Shown: positions 13,309 through 25,189, counted from the stretch's first letter. The stretch: DNA of 64,000 nt from Typhlomys cinereus (GCA_023101885.1 JALPQD010000246.1:1591472-1655471); one strand, 5' to 3'. Made by a program: numbers and translations. The notes: generated from the sequence alone by a model not told the origin.

Positions 13309-13548
13309 CTAGTCATTCTTCCACCTAACGGGTTCCTCTTGAAGCTTAACAGAATCGTTCACACAAACTTTGATACTTGTTTGATTCAGAATATTATTTT
13401 TTGGTCCGGAGTTCTCAAGCTGAACCTCCAAAGTGCCTTTAAATTTAGGTTGCTTCAACCAGTCATTGTGACTAGATGCTCTTTTATCAAGAATAAGGTG
13501 CTGACCACCAGCCAGATATTTACAAAGTCTCTTGCTTCTCTGGTACAT
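13309..13548 (-). other. Unassigned 79-codon open frame
   Basis: The minus strand is open for 79 codons with a mixed, globular-looking composition (for example LEVQLENSG and LAGGQHLILDKR). An in-frame stop lies two codons upstream of the ATG, and no splice sites or promoter could be assigned. The plus strand is also open across 13339-13677, so openness is weak evidence. I do not recognise the family. It may be a chance frame, a pseudogene relic or a conserved non-coding block. Confidence 0.12.
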
Positions 13549-15144
13549 CTTTTATGCCAGGAGAAATTGCTTATGCTGTTTCATATGTATTATAGGGGTC
13601 TGTGTCATTTGGAAGTGGGGAGGGAGAGCAGCTGTGAACCACAGGCTAAAGACCTTATCATTGTCCTTTCTCTCTAACCCCCGTGGGAAAACATGTGCTT
13701 TAATTGCCACACATAGTCTTGAAATCACTTTTTATTTGTCTTCCAGATGTTTAGAGTTGTTTTCTTAACTTTTGAACTCAATGCATTTAAATAAAGTCCG
13801 AATTAGACTCACAAAAATATGAAAGAAAGAAAACAGGAATCAGCCTTTTACCAGCACCTTGCAGAGGGAAGTTTGAAGGAAGAAATAATACAAAGTAGAT
13901 GAGAGTAAGCATTTTTATATAATTTGAAGTTAATATAATTTATTGTGTAATTTTTGTTTTCCTTTGTAAGATAAAAATGGTAAAACAGGACTGTGAGATC
14001 TCTTCTTCTGTGACAGACAAATTCTATAATCCATTTTCAGTATTCAAAGTTCACATGACTATCAAATTATTAGTGAAAGGAAGGAGAACTCCTAGTGTGC
14101 ATGAGGAGAGGTGAGAAATAGATTATATCCTCTGATCAGAGAGAGAAAGAAAATTTCTAATTCTGGAATATGATAGGGATACAGCAACACTAAGACAATT
14201 TCAAACACATTACCTATTAAATTTAAGATTCTTCCACCTCAATAATTCCCAGTAAAAGGGAAGAAACGAGGAAGAAAAAGCCCCAAAGTAGGCCTTTGTT
14301 TTACATCTAGTTTCCAAAGCAGCACATAGCACAGGCAAAAGTAATGTAAAAGTAACTCAATGCTTGACCCTCTCCTGACTTGCTCATTCTTCTCCTTATT
14401 ATGCATATGCAAATGATGGGACACAAAGGAGAATGAAATACAGCCTCATTCTCCAAACCATTATCTAGTAATCTAAGAAACAAATTATACTGAGTTAAAG
14501 TAACTATTAAAATTCAATATAATCACAATAAATTTTGCAACAGCCATCTTTTTATCTTATGCACCACAGCTTAAAACTGAACCCTGTACTGTACACTTCA
14601 GAAAGAATATTTGCTTAAACTTGAAGTGAGCCAGTGAGTGGCATCCACAGGTAACACTTAAGACAATGAAAACAGTCTCCTGAAGACAGTGTTAAGTTGT
14701 CCAGTCTGTTCATTCTAATTGTTTATGCACAATAAATTAGAGACAGCCACAAATAACATATTTTAAAATAACAATTGAATTCCTTTTCCAAAGCAATATG
14801 AAATAACCACAGGGTTATAATTCAACAAACTGCTTCATTGTCATAGTTTCAATACATGAAGTATTTAATGCAATTTATAAATATCATTGCAGCCTTCATT
14901 TAACTATATGCATAGTGTCATAGAATCAAATAGTGTAGATAGATGCAAAAATACAATGTAATCTCTTCAATCAATAAACTTCATTAATAAAATGCCCCTT
15001 GGAGCTTGAGTAATTTACTTCTTTTAAAAATTTTCATATTTCTGAGAATATGTCCATGATCCCATTTATCGTTTGAGTTTGAAATGTCACTCAGCTCTAC
15101 AGGTTTGTGCTTTGAATGTTTTCTTTGCCACTGGGCAGCAGCAC
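13549..15144. other. Unique non-coding DNA
   Basis: AT-rich sequence without a recognised repeat or exon. Confidence 0.5.
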
Positions 15145-15310
15145 TCTTAAGGAAGGCTGTGAAATCCCAGAGCGAAGCAAAAAGAAGTAAAAACAATCCA
15201 GGCTGATTCCAGAAGTCACCCTTGGGCCTCCACTAGGACTCACAGTGCCCTCTGATAAACACATAGAAACACACACACATATAAATAATAATAATAATAA
15301 TAATAAATCC
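15145..15310 (+). mobile_element. 5'-truncated CA-tailed tRNA-head SINE
   Basis: The body matches the 3' half of the CA-tailed SINE family: AATCCAGGCTGATTCC, then GTCACCCTTGGGCCTCCA, then a CA-rich tail, here extended into an (AAT)n microsatellite at about 15283-15306. The tRNA-like head is missing. Confidence 0.65.
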
Positions 15311-16029
15311 TTCTTAAAAACCATGAAACTAAAGTAAAATCTCAAACATATGCCATTAATATTAGACTAATGCTGATTCATCTGCCCAATGAAATAAACG
15401 TGCTAATAGGTAATAGGTGGTGAAAGTTTACTGGAATAGAGACATCTTCTAGGATATATGACTGCTGATAGACAAAGAGTTAAACTGTGTGCATCAGAGC
15501 CACACTGATGAGATATTGCTAAGCCAAAGCGAACATGTGCCTGTCAGCAAGAGGTGGATGTACAGCCACTTTCTGGTGCTTATTCCTTATAGCCCGTTAA
15601 CCTATGCACATGTGTCCCTGCAGATGGTTCCCCTGCTTCTTACTACCTGTTCACTAATGTGAAGCACTGAGTGTGGTCTCTGCAGGGTGCCAAGTCCCAA
15701 ATGTTGTTGGACTGCTACACAATTATAGGACACGGTACGCTGCTGGGAATTTCAGAATATTTTATAATATGTGTTCACATTTGAAAGAATAATTCAGAGT
15801 GACATTCACATGATGTAATTCAATAGAGTACATTAGAGTCTTAGTGTGTCTCAAGACAAAATAACAGGCTTTTTTTGAGAATTTTGCTCCTGTAAAAGTT
15901 TTAAATGGTAATGACTATAATGAACATAGTGTATGTTGCTGCTTCCATTTTTCTTGTTTTTCTTTTTGGTTGTTTGGGTTTTTTGTTTGTTTGGTTGGTT
16001 GGTTTGGTTTTGATATTCCTTTTTGCTAT
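15311..16029. other. Unique non-coding DNA
   Basis: No repeat recognised apart from a TTTGGTTGG-type low-complexity patch at about 15955-16010, which precedes the B1 copy and may be its A-rich tail on the other strand. Confidence 0.45.
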
Positions 16030-16156
16030 GGTGGTTCTGATTATTCACAGCCAAGGCTTCACTATGAAATTCATGTTGTCTAGGAACACACCATTCTTCT
16101 GTGTGAGCCTCTTGAGACCTGAGATTACAGGTCTGTACTGTGACAATGCCTGAAGT
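16030..16156 (-). mobile_element. B1-like SINE, diverged
   Basis: The reverse complement of a 7SL-derived element: CAGCCAAGGCTTCACTATGAA, then a segment ending GAGATTACAGGTCTGTACTG, which matches the antisense of the B1 5' region. Substitutions are numerous, so it is an old copy. Confidence 0.55.
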
Positions 16157-16365
16157 CACCTTCCTTTAAAGGATTTATTTTGTACCTTTGCTATCATTTG
16201 TAATATCTGTAGAATAGACTAGAAATCTGAGTAAAATTAATCATTCTTTTACTTTTTTAATAGCTGCATAGTGTTAAGTAGTAGTTCTAACTTTCGGAAT
16301 TTTGGAGGGATTTTAATTATGCAATATGATCATTGATAGCAGTAACTAGACACTTCTCAATATAT

Positions 16366-16574
16366 TGAGACAGGTGAAGGAATGTCCAACAGTTGACGAG
16401 TGGATAAGGAAAATGTGGTATATTTATACAATGGAATACTACTCAGCCATCAAACATGATGAATTAATGCAATTTTCCAGGAAATGGATGGAATTAGAAA
16501 CAATTATATTGAGCGAAATACCCCAGACATGGAAAATTAAGCACCATATGTACTCCCTAATAGGTCGACCCTAG
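16366..16574 (+). pseudogene. L1 ORF2 C-terminal fragment
   Basis: The reading frame carries the strongly conserved C-terminal signature of L1 ORF2 protein: DEWIRKMWYIYTMEYYSAIK followed by WMELETIILSEIPQ. Only about 65 codons of a normally ~1,280-codon protein are present, lacking the endonuclease and reverse transcriptase domains. It stops at a natural ORF2 terminus before the 3' UTR. This is a dead fragment created by truncation at insertion. Intact codons imply a moderately young copy. Confidence 0.85.
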
Positions 16575-17612
16575 TACCAAACCCACTTAGAGACACTCAA
16601 AGACAAATCTCTGTAATACCTACAGTAATTGTAAAGATTATAAACAGGAGGGATGGGGAAGGAAGGCCCCACCAGAAACAAGGAGAGAGGGGACCATGTT
16701 ACAGCAGAGAAAATAGGTCACCATCAAGAACTGCAAGTAAGTATTGAGACATCTGGTTAAGTTCACAGACTTGCCTTCTTAATCATTTGCAACTGATGGG
16801 GTATGATCTCACCAGAAGGGGAACGCATATAGGCTGCCAGATAGGAAGTAACCATTTTGCAAATGGGTGATTGACCCTTCTCTCACCGCGGTCTCCTACT
16901 TTTATTCCATCTACCTTTGAATACTCTTATAATAAGACTCTAATTTAACAGATTTTTATCTCTGGCCAGGGGGTAACATCCAATACCCATCAGGATGGAG
17001 CCAAGGGCATTGCAAGAGCAGCAAAACCAAAAAAAAAAAAAATCAACAAACCATGATTCAGAACATCAGAGACTCTATATCAACCACCTGGAACTGGGCC
17101 AGCCTAATCTCTCCCCATCCTGAAGCTCAGGGAAATTTGCGGAAGAGGGGGCGGTAAGATTGTAAGGATGGGAAGAGTAATGATATGCAAGATACTCCAC
17201 ACAAGTTAGGGCCGAACCAATCATAATAGGACTTTGCATGACCTGAGCTTATGTCCAACACATTATTGATCCCACAAAGTCTAGCATGGACTAAAGACAC
17301 TAGGATCCTTGGAGGCTAGGGACTGACAGTCACAGTAGTGTTCCTAAGCTTAAGGGGAAAACACAGGAAAGGGTTCTGGAAAATACCCCTGGGTCCTTGC
17401 ACCTCATGGGAGAGGAGGACCCAGAGGAGAGTTTGCCATGCACATTAAAGGATACTCCGGGGATTGGCGGGGAGAGCCACTGGGGGATGGGGAGAGAGGG
17501 GGGAGGGAGTGGGGAGCAGGGAGATTGAGGGGAGGTAGAGGGAGGGAGGGTTCCGGTGTACCTGTTAAGTTTGTATGAGTGGAAATAAAAAAAAAAAGAA
17601 GGAAAAAAAAAC
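16366..17612 (+). mobile_element. 5'-truncated LINE-1
   Basis: The element holds the last ~65 codons of ORF2, then about 1 kb of 3' UTR with a purine-rich run (17460-17550), ending in an A-rich tail at about 17585-17610. The 3' UTR from about 17098 closely matches 20331-20859. The 5' truncation point is near 16366. A clear target duplication was not established. Confidence 0.85.
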
Positions 17613-18881
17613 TCAATTCTTTCCTTCCTCAGTCAGCTGTTGGGGCCTGCTAACAAAACAAATACAGACTTTTGTGTTCGTCAGAGGTTGTAACACCAAA
17701 CCTTTTCATTACCTTAAAGTATTATTCAGATCAACTGAAATAACATACACAATGGCTCTAAGTGACAAAAATCCACGGAGTGAATATGATCTCTCTGGAC
17801 CACACTAATGTGGTTTTACATTTCAAACATGGAATTCACCTTGGCACATGGACTTCAAAGCAGGAGCTAAAAATGATCCAGTTCTAAGACTTGTTGCTGG
17901 TTGTTATGGAAAAACAGGAAACTTTCCTTGTTGAAATAAGTTTGGAGAAATTGTATTCAATTCAACACATTCCTCTGTAGCAGTTCTCAGAGTTTCTCAT
18001 AATGTGTACTGGGACTCTCTGAGATAATAAAGGAAGTGGAAGTTCCTCTTTGCATTTCAGCGGTACATCTCAGGACTATTGTTCTTAGATCAACTTTAGG
18101 AAATCACTATGTTAGCACCAGCCCAAACCAATTCTATTGTATCCCAGGAGAATCTTGCAGGATACAGAAATGAATGGGAGGAGAATTAAATACCTATATC
18201 CTCTCAACATGCCTACATGTAGCAATCTACTTTTATTATTTGTAATTTTAGGTTCCTTTCTTGAATTTTAATGCTGATTTTCAAAGTGATGGTTTTCTGT
18301 TAGAAGTTCTGTAGCATTTTCTTATCTTCTCTCTCATTCATTTTTTTAAACTACAGATAATTTAGCACTAAAATGGTATTAATTTAGAACTTAATATTCT
18401 CCTTTCTTATCATGAGATACTCGACACTTTCCAGAGGATATAGGCAGGAAAAAGGAGGAAAAGAAATCATACAATTCACCAGAAGTTCTCAGGTGAACAT
18501 AATGGTTGAATAATGCCGCCAATAAAAAAACTGGATCACAGTGACCAAGAGGCACATAATAAAACTGTGCTTTATTTTGCCATGAATTGGATTCTTTTAG
18601 GTAAACGGGAAATCAAGAGAGCAAAGCTATAAAGTCTGCTTGGCTGCAAAAAATGGTTTATGTCCTTCAGCGCCCTGCCAAGGACACAAGACACACCTGG
18701 AGAAGGCTAAGCCTGAAGCCAACTCACACCTGCTAGGAATCCACTTCTCTACTGAGCTAACAAAGACCATTCCAAAGACTCAGAAAATAGAAACCACAGT
18801 AAAGAAATGAAATCTTATCTGGAGGTAACTATTATGTGTCCTGGGATAATACAGCCTTAATCTCCCAATTAATAGATCCAG
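17613..18881. other. Unique non-coding DNA
   Basis: No repeat or gene recognised. Confidence 0.5.
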
Positions 18882-18908
18882 TGTGTGTGTGTGTATGTGT
18901 GTGTGTGA
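18882..18908. repeat. (GT)n microsatellite
   Basis: A short GT tract with one A interruption. Confidence 0.9.
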
Positions 18909-19807
18909 TGTCAAAAGAAGTCAGCCCAATACCTTATGCACTGTTGAACAACTCCAAAGCACAGCCAGTACAAAGACAGGTGGAAGAGCTTAGTCTCAGT
19001 TGAGTATACAACTAACGCCATCAAACTCACTTCTCATCTGTGAAAGATTAGACAGAAGGCAAAGATACAATTATATGCTTTCCTGACAAACTGCTTCCAA
19101 GATTCCCTTATAAATCAAACCCATGTTTTTGTAATACCTGCAATGATGGAAACACAGGATTTCATTGGTGACTTTACACTGGACAAAACACATGGTCATT
19201 TGTTAATTTTTATCTTCTCTGACCTTTCCCGATATCTTGATACTGCTAGTTTCTGTTACCTGGTAAAATACCCATCTCCATTATTTTCTCTTTAGTATTT
19301 TTTTCTGCTTCAGTTTTGGACCTCAGAAGTAGAAAGTTGAATTAATTATGCTTCTTATTACCACCCACATACTATTTCTCTTCTTATGAAGGATGGACAC
19401 ATAACATACAAATAATGTTTTGTTTTGCATCATTCTCATTTGTATGATTTAATTTTGTGCTGTTTCATTCCTATCCTCTACACTTGTATTCATTACTTCT
19501 CACAGACACAAATAGATTTTCTGCATTTCATGAAAATCCCACCAAAGATGAAGTTTCCTTAATTCTTCAATTTAGATGTCTTTCATTTTACTTCCCATGT
19601 TCTCTTCCCCTAGGTTTTGCAAAACAAACACATTTACTCTGCATTCATTTGCTTAGTTCCATGGAACTACAGCATAGTGTACCTGCCAGCTTTGGGGAAG
19701 CTGTGCTATAATAGTAAGCATCTACTTAATTCCTTTTCACATTAAACATTCTGTGTGCCTTCTTTCTATCATCTCTACTGTGGGTATCAAGATGAGGAAA
19801 AGCCTTA
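18909..19807. other. Unique non-coding DNA
   Basis: No repeat or gene recognised. Confidence 0.5.
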
Positions 19808-20222
19808 TGATAGTTAATCTTGGGTGTCAATTTGACTATACCTGGCATTAACTAAAATCAGCTGAGATATACCTGAAGAGATTATTGGGATCAATACATT
19901 TACAATACAAAGACCAGCCCTAGATTAAATTGGTACCTCCCTAGATCCAATAAGAAGCTCCCAGTAGCAGATTAAATAAAAGGAATCATAGAACAGAAGA
20001 CTTAGAAGAGAGACTCTCCAGGAATCCTCCAGCCTTCATTCAGCCCTCACCCACTAACCTAATGGATGTACACAGTGACTTAGCTGCCTCCGGCTTCAGC
20101 CACCAGCCATGTCACCTCCTCCATGAAAGACAGTTTCTCCCCTCTGGATCTGTAAGCTGAATAAATTTCCTTACTCCTTTAAATTGTTCAACGTTGTGTG
20201 TTCTCTCACAGTTATAGTGGCT
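19808..20222 (+). mobile_element. ERVL/MT-like LTR, diverged
   Basis: The sequence begins TGATAGTTAATCTTGGGTGTCA and ends with a polyadenylation-like GCTGAATAAATTTCCTTACT followed by a CTCTCACA-type terminus. This layout matches rodent and primate class III LTRs (GTTAATCTTGGGTGTCAA opening, late AATAAA). No internal region follows. The right boundary is uncertain. Confidence 0.55.
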
Positions 20223-20303
20223 TTGAGTAGTATTCATATAACTTTGACTAGTAAATTATTTTTAATAAGTATGTGCTCATCTTGCATACCGCTATGTCTC
20301 TTT

Positions 20304-20874
20304 AAATTATTTGGTTGTCACTTGGAATCAGGCCTGCCTAATCTCTCCCCATCCTAAAGCTCAGGGGAATTTGCCAAAGAGGGGGCAGTAAGATTGTAAG
20401 AGCACAAGGATGAGAGGAGTAAAGATATGCAAGATACTTCACACAAGTTAGGGCCAAAGCAATTGTAATAGGACTCTGCATGATCTGCGCAATGACTAAC
20501 TTATCATTGACCCCTCAAAGTCTAGCATGGACTAAAGACACTAGGATCCTTAGAAGCTAGGGATTAACAGTCACAATAGTGTTCCTGTACTTCAGGGGAA
20601 CACAAGAAAGAGTTCTAGGAAATGCCACTGAGTCCTTACACCTCATCAGAGAAGAGGACCCAGAAGAAAGTTTGATATATACATTAAAGGATGCTTCAGA
20701 GATGGGGGCAGGGGGCACTGAGAGAAAGGGGAAAAGGAAGGAGAAAAGGGGGGAGGGAGCAGGGAGGTGCAGGGAGAAGTGGAGGGAGGGAGGGGACAGG
20801 GGTACTTATTACATTTGTATGAGCAGAAAAATAAATTAATTAAAAAAAGAAAAAAACAGAAATTATTTGGTTGT
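20304..20874 (+). mobile_element. 5'-truncated L1 3' UTR with 15-bp TSD
   Basis: AAATTATTTGGTTGT occurs perfectly at 20304-20318 and 20860-20874 and brackets a 541-bp insertion. The insertion matches 17098-17610 at most positions and ends in an A-rich tail (about 20828-20859). Only 3' UTR is present, so it has no coding content. The perfect duplication and similarity indicate a fairly recent insertion of the same L1 subfamily. Confidence 0.9.
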
Positions 20875-20890
20875 GACCTCAAAATTTATC

Positions 20891-20976
20891 TGAGAGAAAG
20901 AGAGAGAGAGACATAGAGGAGAGAGAGACAGAGAAAGAGAAGAGAAATTGGAGAGAGAGAGAGGGAGAGAGAGATT
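20891..20976. repeat. (GA)n-rich purine tract
   Basis: An interrupted GAGAGA/GACAGA run immediately downstream of the L1 insertion. Confidence 0.9.
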
Positions 20977-21482
20977 AAATCATGCTAGGCAGGTATTCTA
21001 CCTGTAAGATGCACCCAACTTCTGGACAATTTATCATTAAGTTACCTTTCATTTACTTATTATTATTACACAATTCTAATTTCATCCCCAGTTACTTAGC
21101 TAAAATTACTATAAATAGTTTTTTTATTTACCTCTTTCTTTCCCAAATGTTATATTTCCCGCTCAGTTTCATTTTCCTAGAAATTAATTAGTCATTGTAA
21201 CGGTGTTTCCTCCAACTCTGTAGTTATAACATTCCTTTGAAGATTAGCACCAAGATAATTTCAGAGAACCTGATGCTGATCATTATAATGTTAATGGACA
21301 TCCAGTTTCTTCAAGAACTATGATGATAGAGTCAAACCTATCTAGGAGCTTCTTTTCTAGAAATTGCCAAGTGTACATCCTATAACTCAGTAATAAGACT
21401 GATTTGACATAAACAATGGAAAAGCATATTCAATGATAGCCCATTTGAATACAGCCCATTATCACTTAAAAATTTTTGTTGG
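20977..21482. other. Unique non-coding DNA
   Basis: AT-rich; nothing recognised. Confidence 0.5.
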
Positions 21483-21765
21483 GGGCTGGAGAGATGGCTC
21501 AGGGTTAAGACTCTGTCTTGCAAGCAGAAGGTCCTGAGTTCAGATCTTAGGTCCCACATAAAAATGCCAGGCAGAAAGAGTGGTGATCTGTACTTCCAGC
21601 CCTTGTGGGCAGATGCTTGGAAATCCTGAAGCCAAGCAAGAAGGAGGTAGAAGCAATCCAGGAGGCTTCCTAAGTCACTCTTGGTCTTCCACAGGAGCGC
21701 GCGCGCACACACACACGCACACGCACGCACGCACGCATGCATAAACACAAAATAAATAAAATACT
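21483..21765 (+). mobile_element. CA-tailed tRNA-head SINE
   Basis: The head GGGCTGGAGAGATGGCTCAG contains a Pol III A-box-like segment, and the B-box-like segment AGGTCCTGAGTTCAGATC follows about 30 bases later, as in tRNA-derived SINEs. The body and CA/GCAC tail match copies at 23299, 28928, 29780 and 62831. An imperfect duplication (AAATTTTTGTTG before, AAATAATTGTTG after) flanks it. Confidence 0.75.
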
Positions 21766-21916
21766 AAAATAATTGTTGGAACATAGCTAACACTTTGTGT
21801 TTGCATCATTTGTAAATGCGGAATCAAAGCCAATTTGCTGCAAGAGACAACAAATGATGCTTAAACTTAAAACAGCGACAATCAAGATCTTTGAAAGTTG
21901 TTAAATTCTGTCCTAA
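21766..21916. other. Unique spacer
   Basis: Short unique sequence between the SINE and the minisatellite. Confidence 0.5.
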
Positions 21917-22258
21917 ACATTCCATGTTCTCTTATGCCTTGGTGATTTTACATAACATTCTGAGTTCTCCTATGCCTTGGCAAATTTACATTACTTTCCA
22001 TGTTCCCCTATGTCTTGGTGAATTTACATTACATTCCACGTTCTCCCATGCCTTGGTGAATTTACATTATATTCCATGGTCCCCTGTGCCTGGGTGAATT
22101 TACACTATATTCCATGGTCCCCTGTGCCTGAGTGAATTTACATTATATTCCATGGTCCCCTGTGCCTGGGTGAAGTTACATTATATTCCATATTCCCCTG
22201 CGCTTTGGTGAATTTACATAGCATTCCACGTTCTCCCATGCCTTGGTGAACTTACATG
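21917..22258. repeat. 38-bp minisatellite, ~9 copies
   Basis: About nine tandem units of 38 bases. Each unit begins near ATTCCATG and contains a TGCCTTGGTGAATTTACATT-like segment. The three central units share CCATGGTCCCCTGTGCCTG and are most alike. Outer units carry TTCTCCCATGCCTTGG or similar. 38 is not a multiple of three, so the 68-codon frame across it is incidental. Confidence 0.9.
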
Positions 22259-22600
22259 GAGCGATGACCCTAGTTTTCATCCCTATTTGATACTTGAACA
22301 TATATTAGAGACAATTACTCAGGCAATCACTCTTTGAATTGGAAATCCTTCTATTTATAAAACTTAGTTTTCTATTATTACTAATCATGTTTCATTTATA
22401 GGTCTGTCTGCTCTTACTTCTAGAGTATAGATTTCATTCACATTTTCTTCAGTTTAGAGTGAGGTATGGAATTAATAACAGAAAAAAGCATGCCATAAAA
22501 TGATCAATGCTAAAAAAAAACTATTTTCATTTGGGATCTTTAGAAAAACAAAGAAGTGTGTCTTCGTGTATGTGAGTATACTTGTGTGTTGTATTTTGTG
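22259..22600. other. Unique non-coding DNA
   Basis: AT-rich; nothing recognised. Confidence 0.5.
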
Positions 22601-22604
22601 TATG

Positions 22605-22649
<45 letters not shown>

Positions 22650-22690
22650 CAGAGAAAGAGACAGACAGAAAGACAGAAAAAAAGAGAGAA
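22601..22690. repeat. (GT)n followed by (GA/CAGA)n
   Basis: An uninterrupted GT tract to about 22647, followed directly by a GACAGAGA/AAGACAGA purine-rich tract. Confidence 0.9.
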
Positions 22691-22850
22691 TAACTGGTGT
22701 GCGAAAAAAAGAAACAGGAAGGGATTTATTAAAAGAAAGTGGAGAACTGGCCCATGTGATTGTGGAAAAGCAGTAGAGTGAAATAAAAAGAGATTCTACA
22801 AACTAGAACATGCATTTCCAAAGGTGTTTTTTTTTTTTTTTGACAAGACC

Positions 22851-23539
22851 ACTCAGTGAGAAAGAACACCTTTCAGCAAATGGTACTGAGAGAGTTATAC
22901 AGCCACAATGAAAATAGTTGAGAGGAGACCCTTAGCTGCTACTATATACCAAAATTATCTCCACATGGATGAAAGACCTAAACAGAAGAGGGCTAGAAAA
23001 TTATCTAGAAACACACAATAGAATCTTTTTATGATTCCAACGACATAGCAGACTGTAGCTATGACAACAAAGGCTCAAGTAGCCAAAGAGAATGTTGGTC
23101 GGTTTCACATCATTAGCATTATTTTTACCTCATAGAACTATGTGAAGGTATCTCATAAAAGACAGCGCGGTGATTAGCCAAGTATCTAACGAAGGACTCT
23201 GTAGACAGTGTTCTGACATTATACTACCTAATCATAAGAAAGTATTTAGGAAGTACTAAAAGGGTTAGAATCAACATTTCTAAAGAAAAATGAAAGATGG
23301 GCCTGTAGAGATGGCTCAGGGGTTAAGACTCTGTCTCACAAACAGAAGGTCCTGAGTTGGATCTCAGGTTCCATGTAAAAATGCCAAGTGGAAACAGCTA
23401 GCTGTGGTTTGCCCTTTCCGACCTGGTGGGTGGAGCCTAGAAAATCGCGGAGCCTATCAAGGATGATTCCCCAGGTCACCCTTGGTCCTCCATAGGGACA
23501 CACAGCGCTCTCTCTCTCTCTCTCTCTCTCCACCCCCCT

Positions 23540-23580
<41 letters not shown>

Positions 23581-24360
23581 AATAAGAAATACTAAAAAAA
23601 AAAAAGATGAAGAAAGGATCAATGGATCAATAAACCTGTTCCTGAGAAACGCAAATCAAAACCAAGAAGGGAATTACTTTCTCAATTCCCTTGAATGGTT
23701 AAACTTAATAATACTTAACAAGACCAAAGGGAAAAAAAAAACTCACAATTTTTGGCAAGGCTATGGAGAAATCATAAACTTTATCCAGTGTTGGTAAAAG
23801 ATAAAATAGCTTTGTCTCTTTGAGAAAAAGCATGCTAGCTCCTTCATAGGTTTGCCACAATTACTCTCTTAAGTATTTTCACAACAGAAATGGATATAAA
23901 AGTAGGCACAATACATTTTTATGAAAGCAATATTCATAGTAACCTACATGAGAAGTAAACAATGTCTCCAGTCCATGGAAAAATATGTAAATAAAACTGA
24001 ACTAATCCATACACAAGAAATCATCTGAAAATGGAAAAAAGCTACAGGGCAGAGACTTGAAAATATACTGTGCAAAATAAGCTAAACAACCCCCCCACAG
24101 AGCCAGAAAATGATTGCATTTATATTAAATGCAGATTAGTGACTGCATACCATTGGGCAGAATGCTGCATGAACTGAAGATTGACAGCTCAATAGTATAA
24201 GGTTTTGTTGCAGGGCAATGGAAACCCTCTAAAATTGATTCTGGTAGTGAATAGACATTTCTATGAATACAGTAAAAGTCATCAAGCTAAATTTTAAATC
24301 ACATTGAACACATTTTAAATTAGTGAAATATGTGATATATAAGTGATACATAGCTAAAGT
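22851..24360 (+). mobile_element. Old LINE-1 (L1M-like), interrupted by a SINE
   Basis: Despite heavy decay, the order matches late ORF2 and 3' UTR of ancient L1: AGCAAATGGTACTGAGAGAG, ATGGATGAAAGACCTAAACA, then GCAATATTCATAGTAACC, then a 3' UTR ending around a CAAGCTAAATTTTAAATCAC-like segment. The ORF2 frame is full of stops and shifts. A CA-tailed SINE (23299-23604) is inserted in it and must be younger. Confidence 0.65.
23299..23604 (+). mobile_element. CA-tailed tRNA-head SINE nested in L1
   Basis: Head GGGCCTGTAGAGATGGCTCAG with body and (CT)n/(CA)n tail as in the family; it ends in an A-tail of about 12 bases. The old L1 continues on both sides. The tail's CT tract (about 23512-23530) followed by CA tract (about 23544-23574) is expanded compared with other copies. 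Confidence 0.75.
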
Positions 24361-24469
24361 TATTAAGAATAGTTACATTTCATCTTCAATACAAGAGATA
24401 AATCTCATGCAAATATTTTAAATAATTTGATTCTTGTAAACAGCAGTTATATTTCATTTTTGCATAATG
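24361..24469. other. Unique spacer
   Basis: AT-rich; nothing recognised. Confidence 0.4.
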
Positions 24470-24690
24470 GTTCTTTTATTTTTTTCATTCTTTTAATTTT
24501 TTCAAGTTGCATGCATGAATATACTGAATTTATAGTATTTTCACCCCTTATTCCCAAATCACACGCTCCTCCTTTTTCCCTTGGAACCCTTCTTTTATTT
24601 ATACATTTATATTTTGATAGCACTAGAGATCATCTCTATGTCTATGTTTTATTCCAAGCAGCTTCCTTCGTGGCTCTACTCTCAAAATTT
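24470..24690 (-). mobile_element. Possible L1 3' end, diverged
   Basis: A T-rich start followed by a C/T-rich stretch (CACGCTCCTCCTTTTTCCC, TGGAACCCTTC) resembles the reverse complement of L1 3' UTR ends elsewhere in this window. The match is weak. Confidence 0.3.
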
Positions 24691-25189
24691 GGGGCAGTAT
24701 TAAGAACCAGTACTAAATAAAACATTTAAGATACTTGTGCATACTTCATACAATGGCCATTCACTTGGTAAACTTGGTAGTAAATGCTTAATAGACAGTT
24801 GGCATAATTCAAGCTAAAACTGGACCAAGGCACGGTTCATGCCTGAGTTCTAGAGAATTGGGATGGTAGAAGACTTTTGTTATGTTACACATGACAGTAT
24901 ACAATATGAAACTCATGAATTGCTTATTTCTTCAAGTAAGCTAGTAAAGAAGAACATGAAATTTTTTCCTTCACCTTTTTACCTTTACTATGTTCACAAT
25001 GGATTTATGTGTTTTTGTCATCCATTACTGAGCCCATCCTCCACATCCAATCCCATCCTATCTCTCCTTTCCCCTCTTCAGCCAGCTTCCCTACCTTTTC
25101 CACTTCTCCTTAGCAAGGCAATAGAAAATAATCAGCAATGTCTGCATAGAAAAGCAGACACAAACGTATAACTGATGCTTTTTGAATGG
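24691..25189. other. Mostly unique DNA, possible L1 remnant
   Basis: About 24960-25110 is pyrimidine-rich (CCTCCACATCCAATCCCATC) and may be another eroded antisense L1 3' end. Otherwise nothing is recognised. Confidence 0.35.

Noticed and set aside
21483..21560. tRNA gene call on SINE head
   Set aside because: A/B-box-like segments are present, but the cloverleaf is not intact and the same head recurs with a SINE body.
21380..21748. 122-codon minus-strand frame starting in CA repeats
   Set aside because: Antisense of a SINE with a CA/GC tail; no independent evidence.
21891..22097. 68-codon frame over the minisatellite
   Set aside because: The 38-bp period is not a multiple of three, so the protein is not truly periodic and the frame is lost further along.
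21885..22260. CRISPR array
   Set aside because: Adjacent 38-bp units with no unique spacers in clearly eukaryotic DNA; it is a minisatellite.
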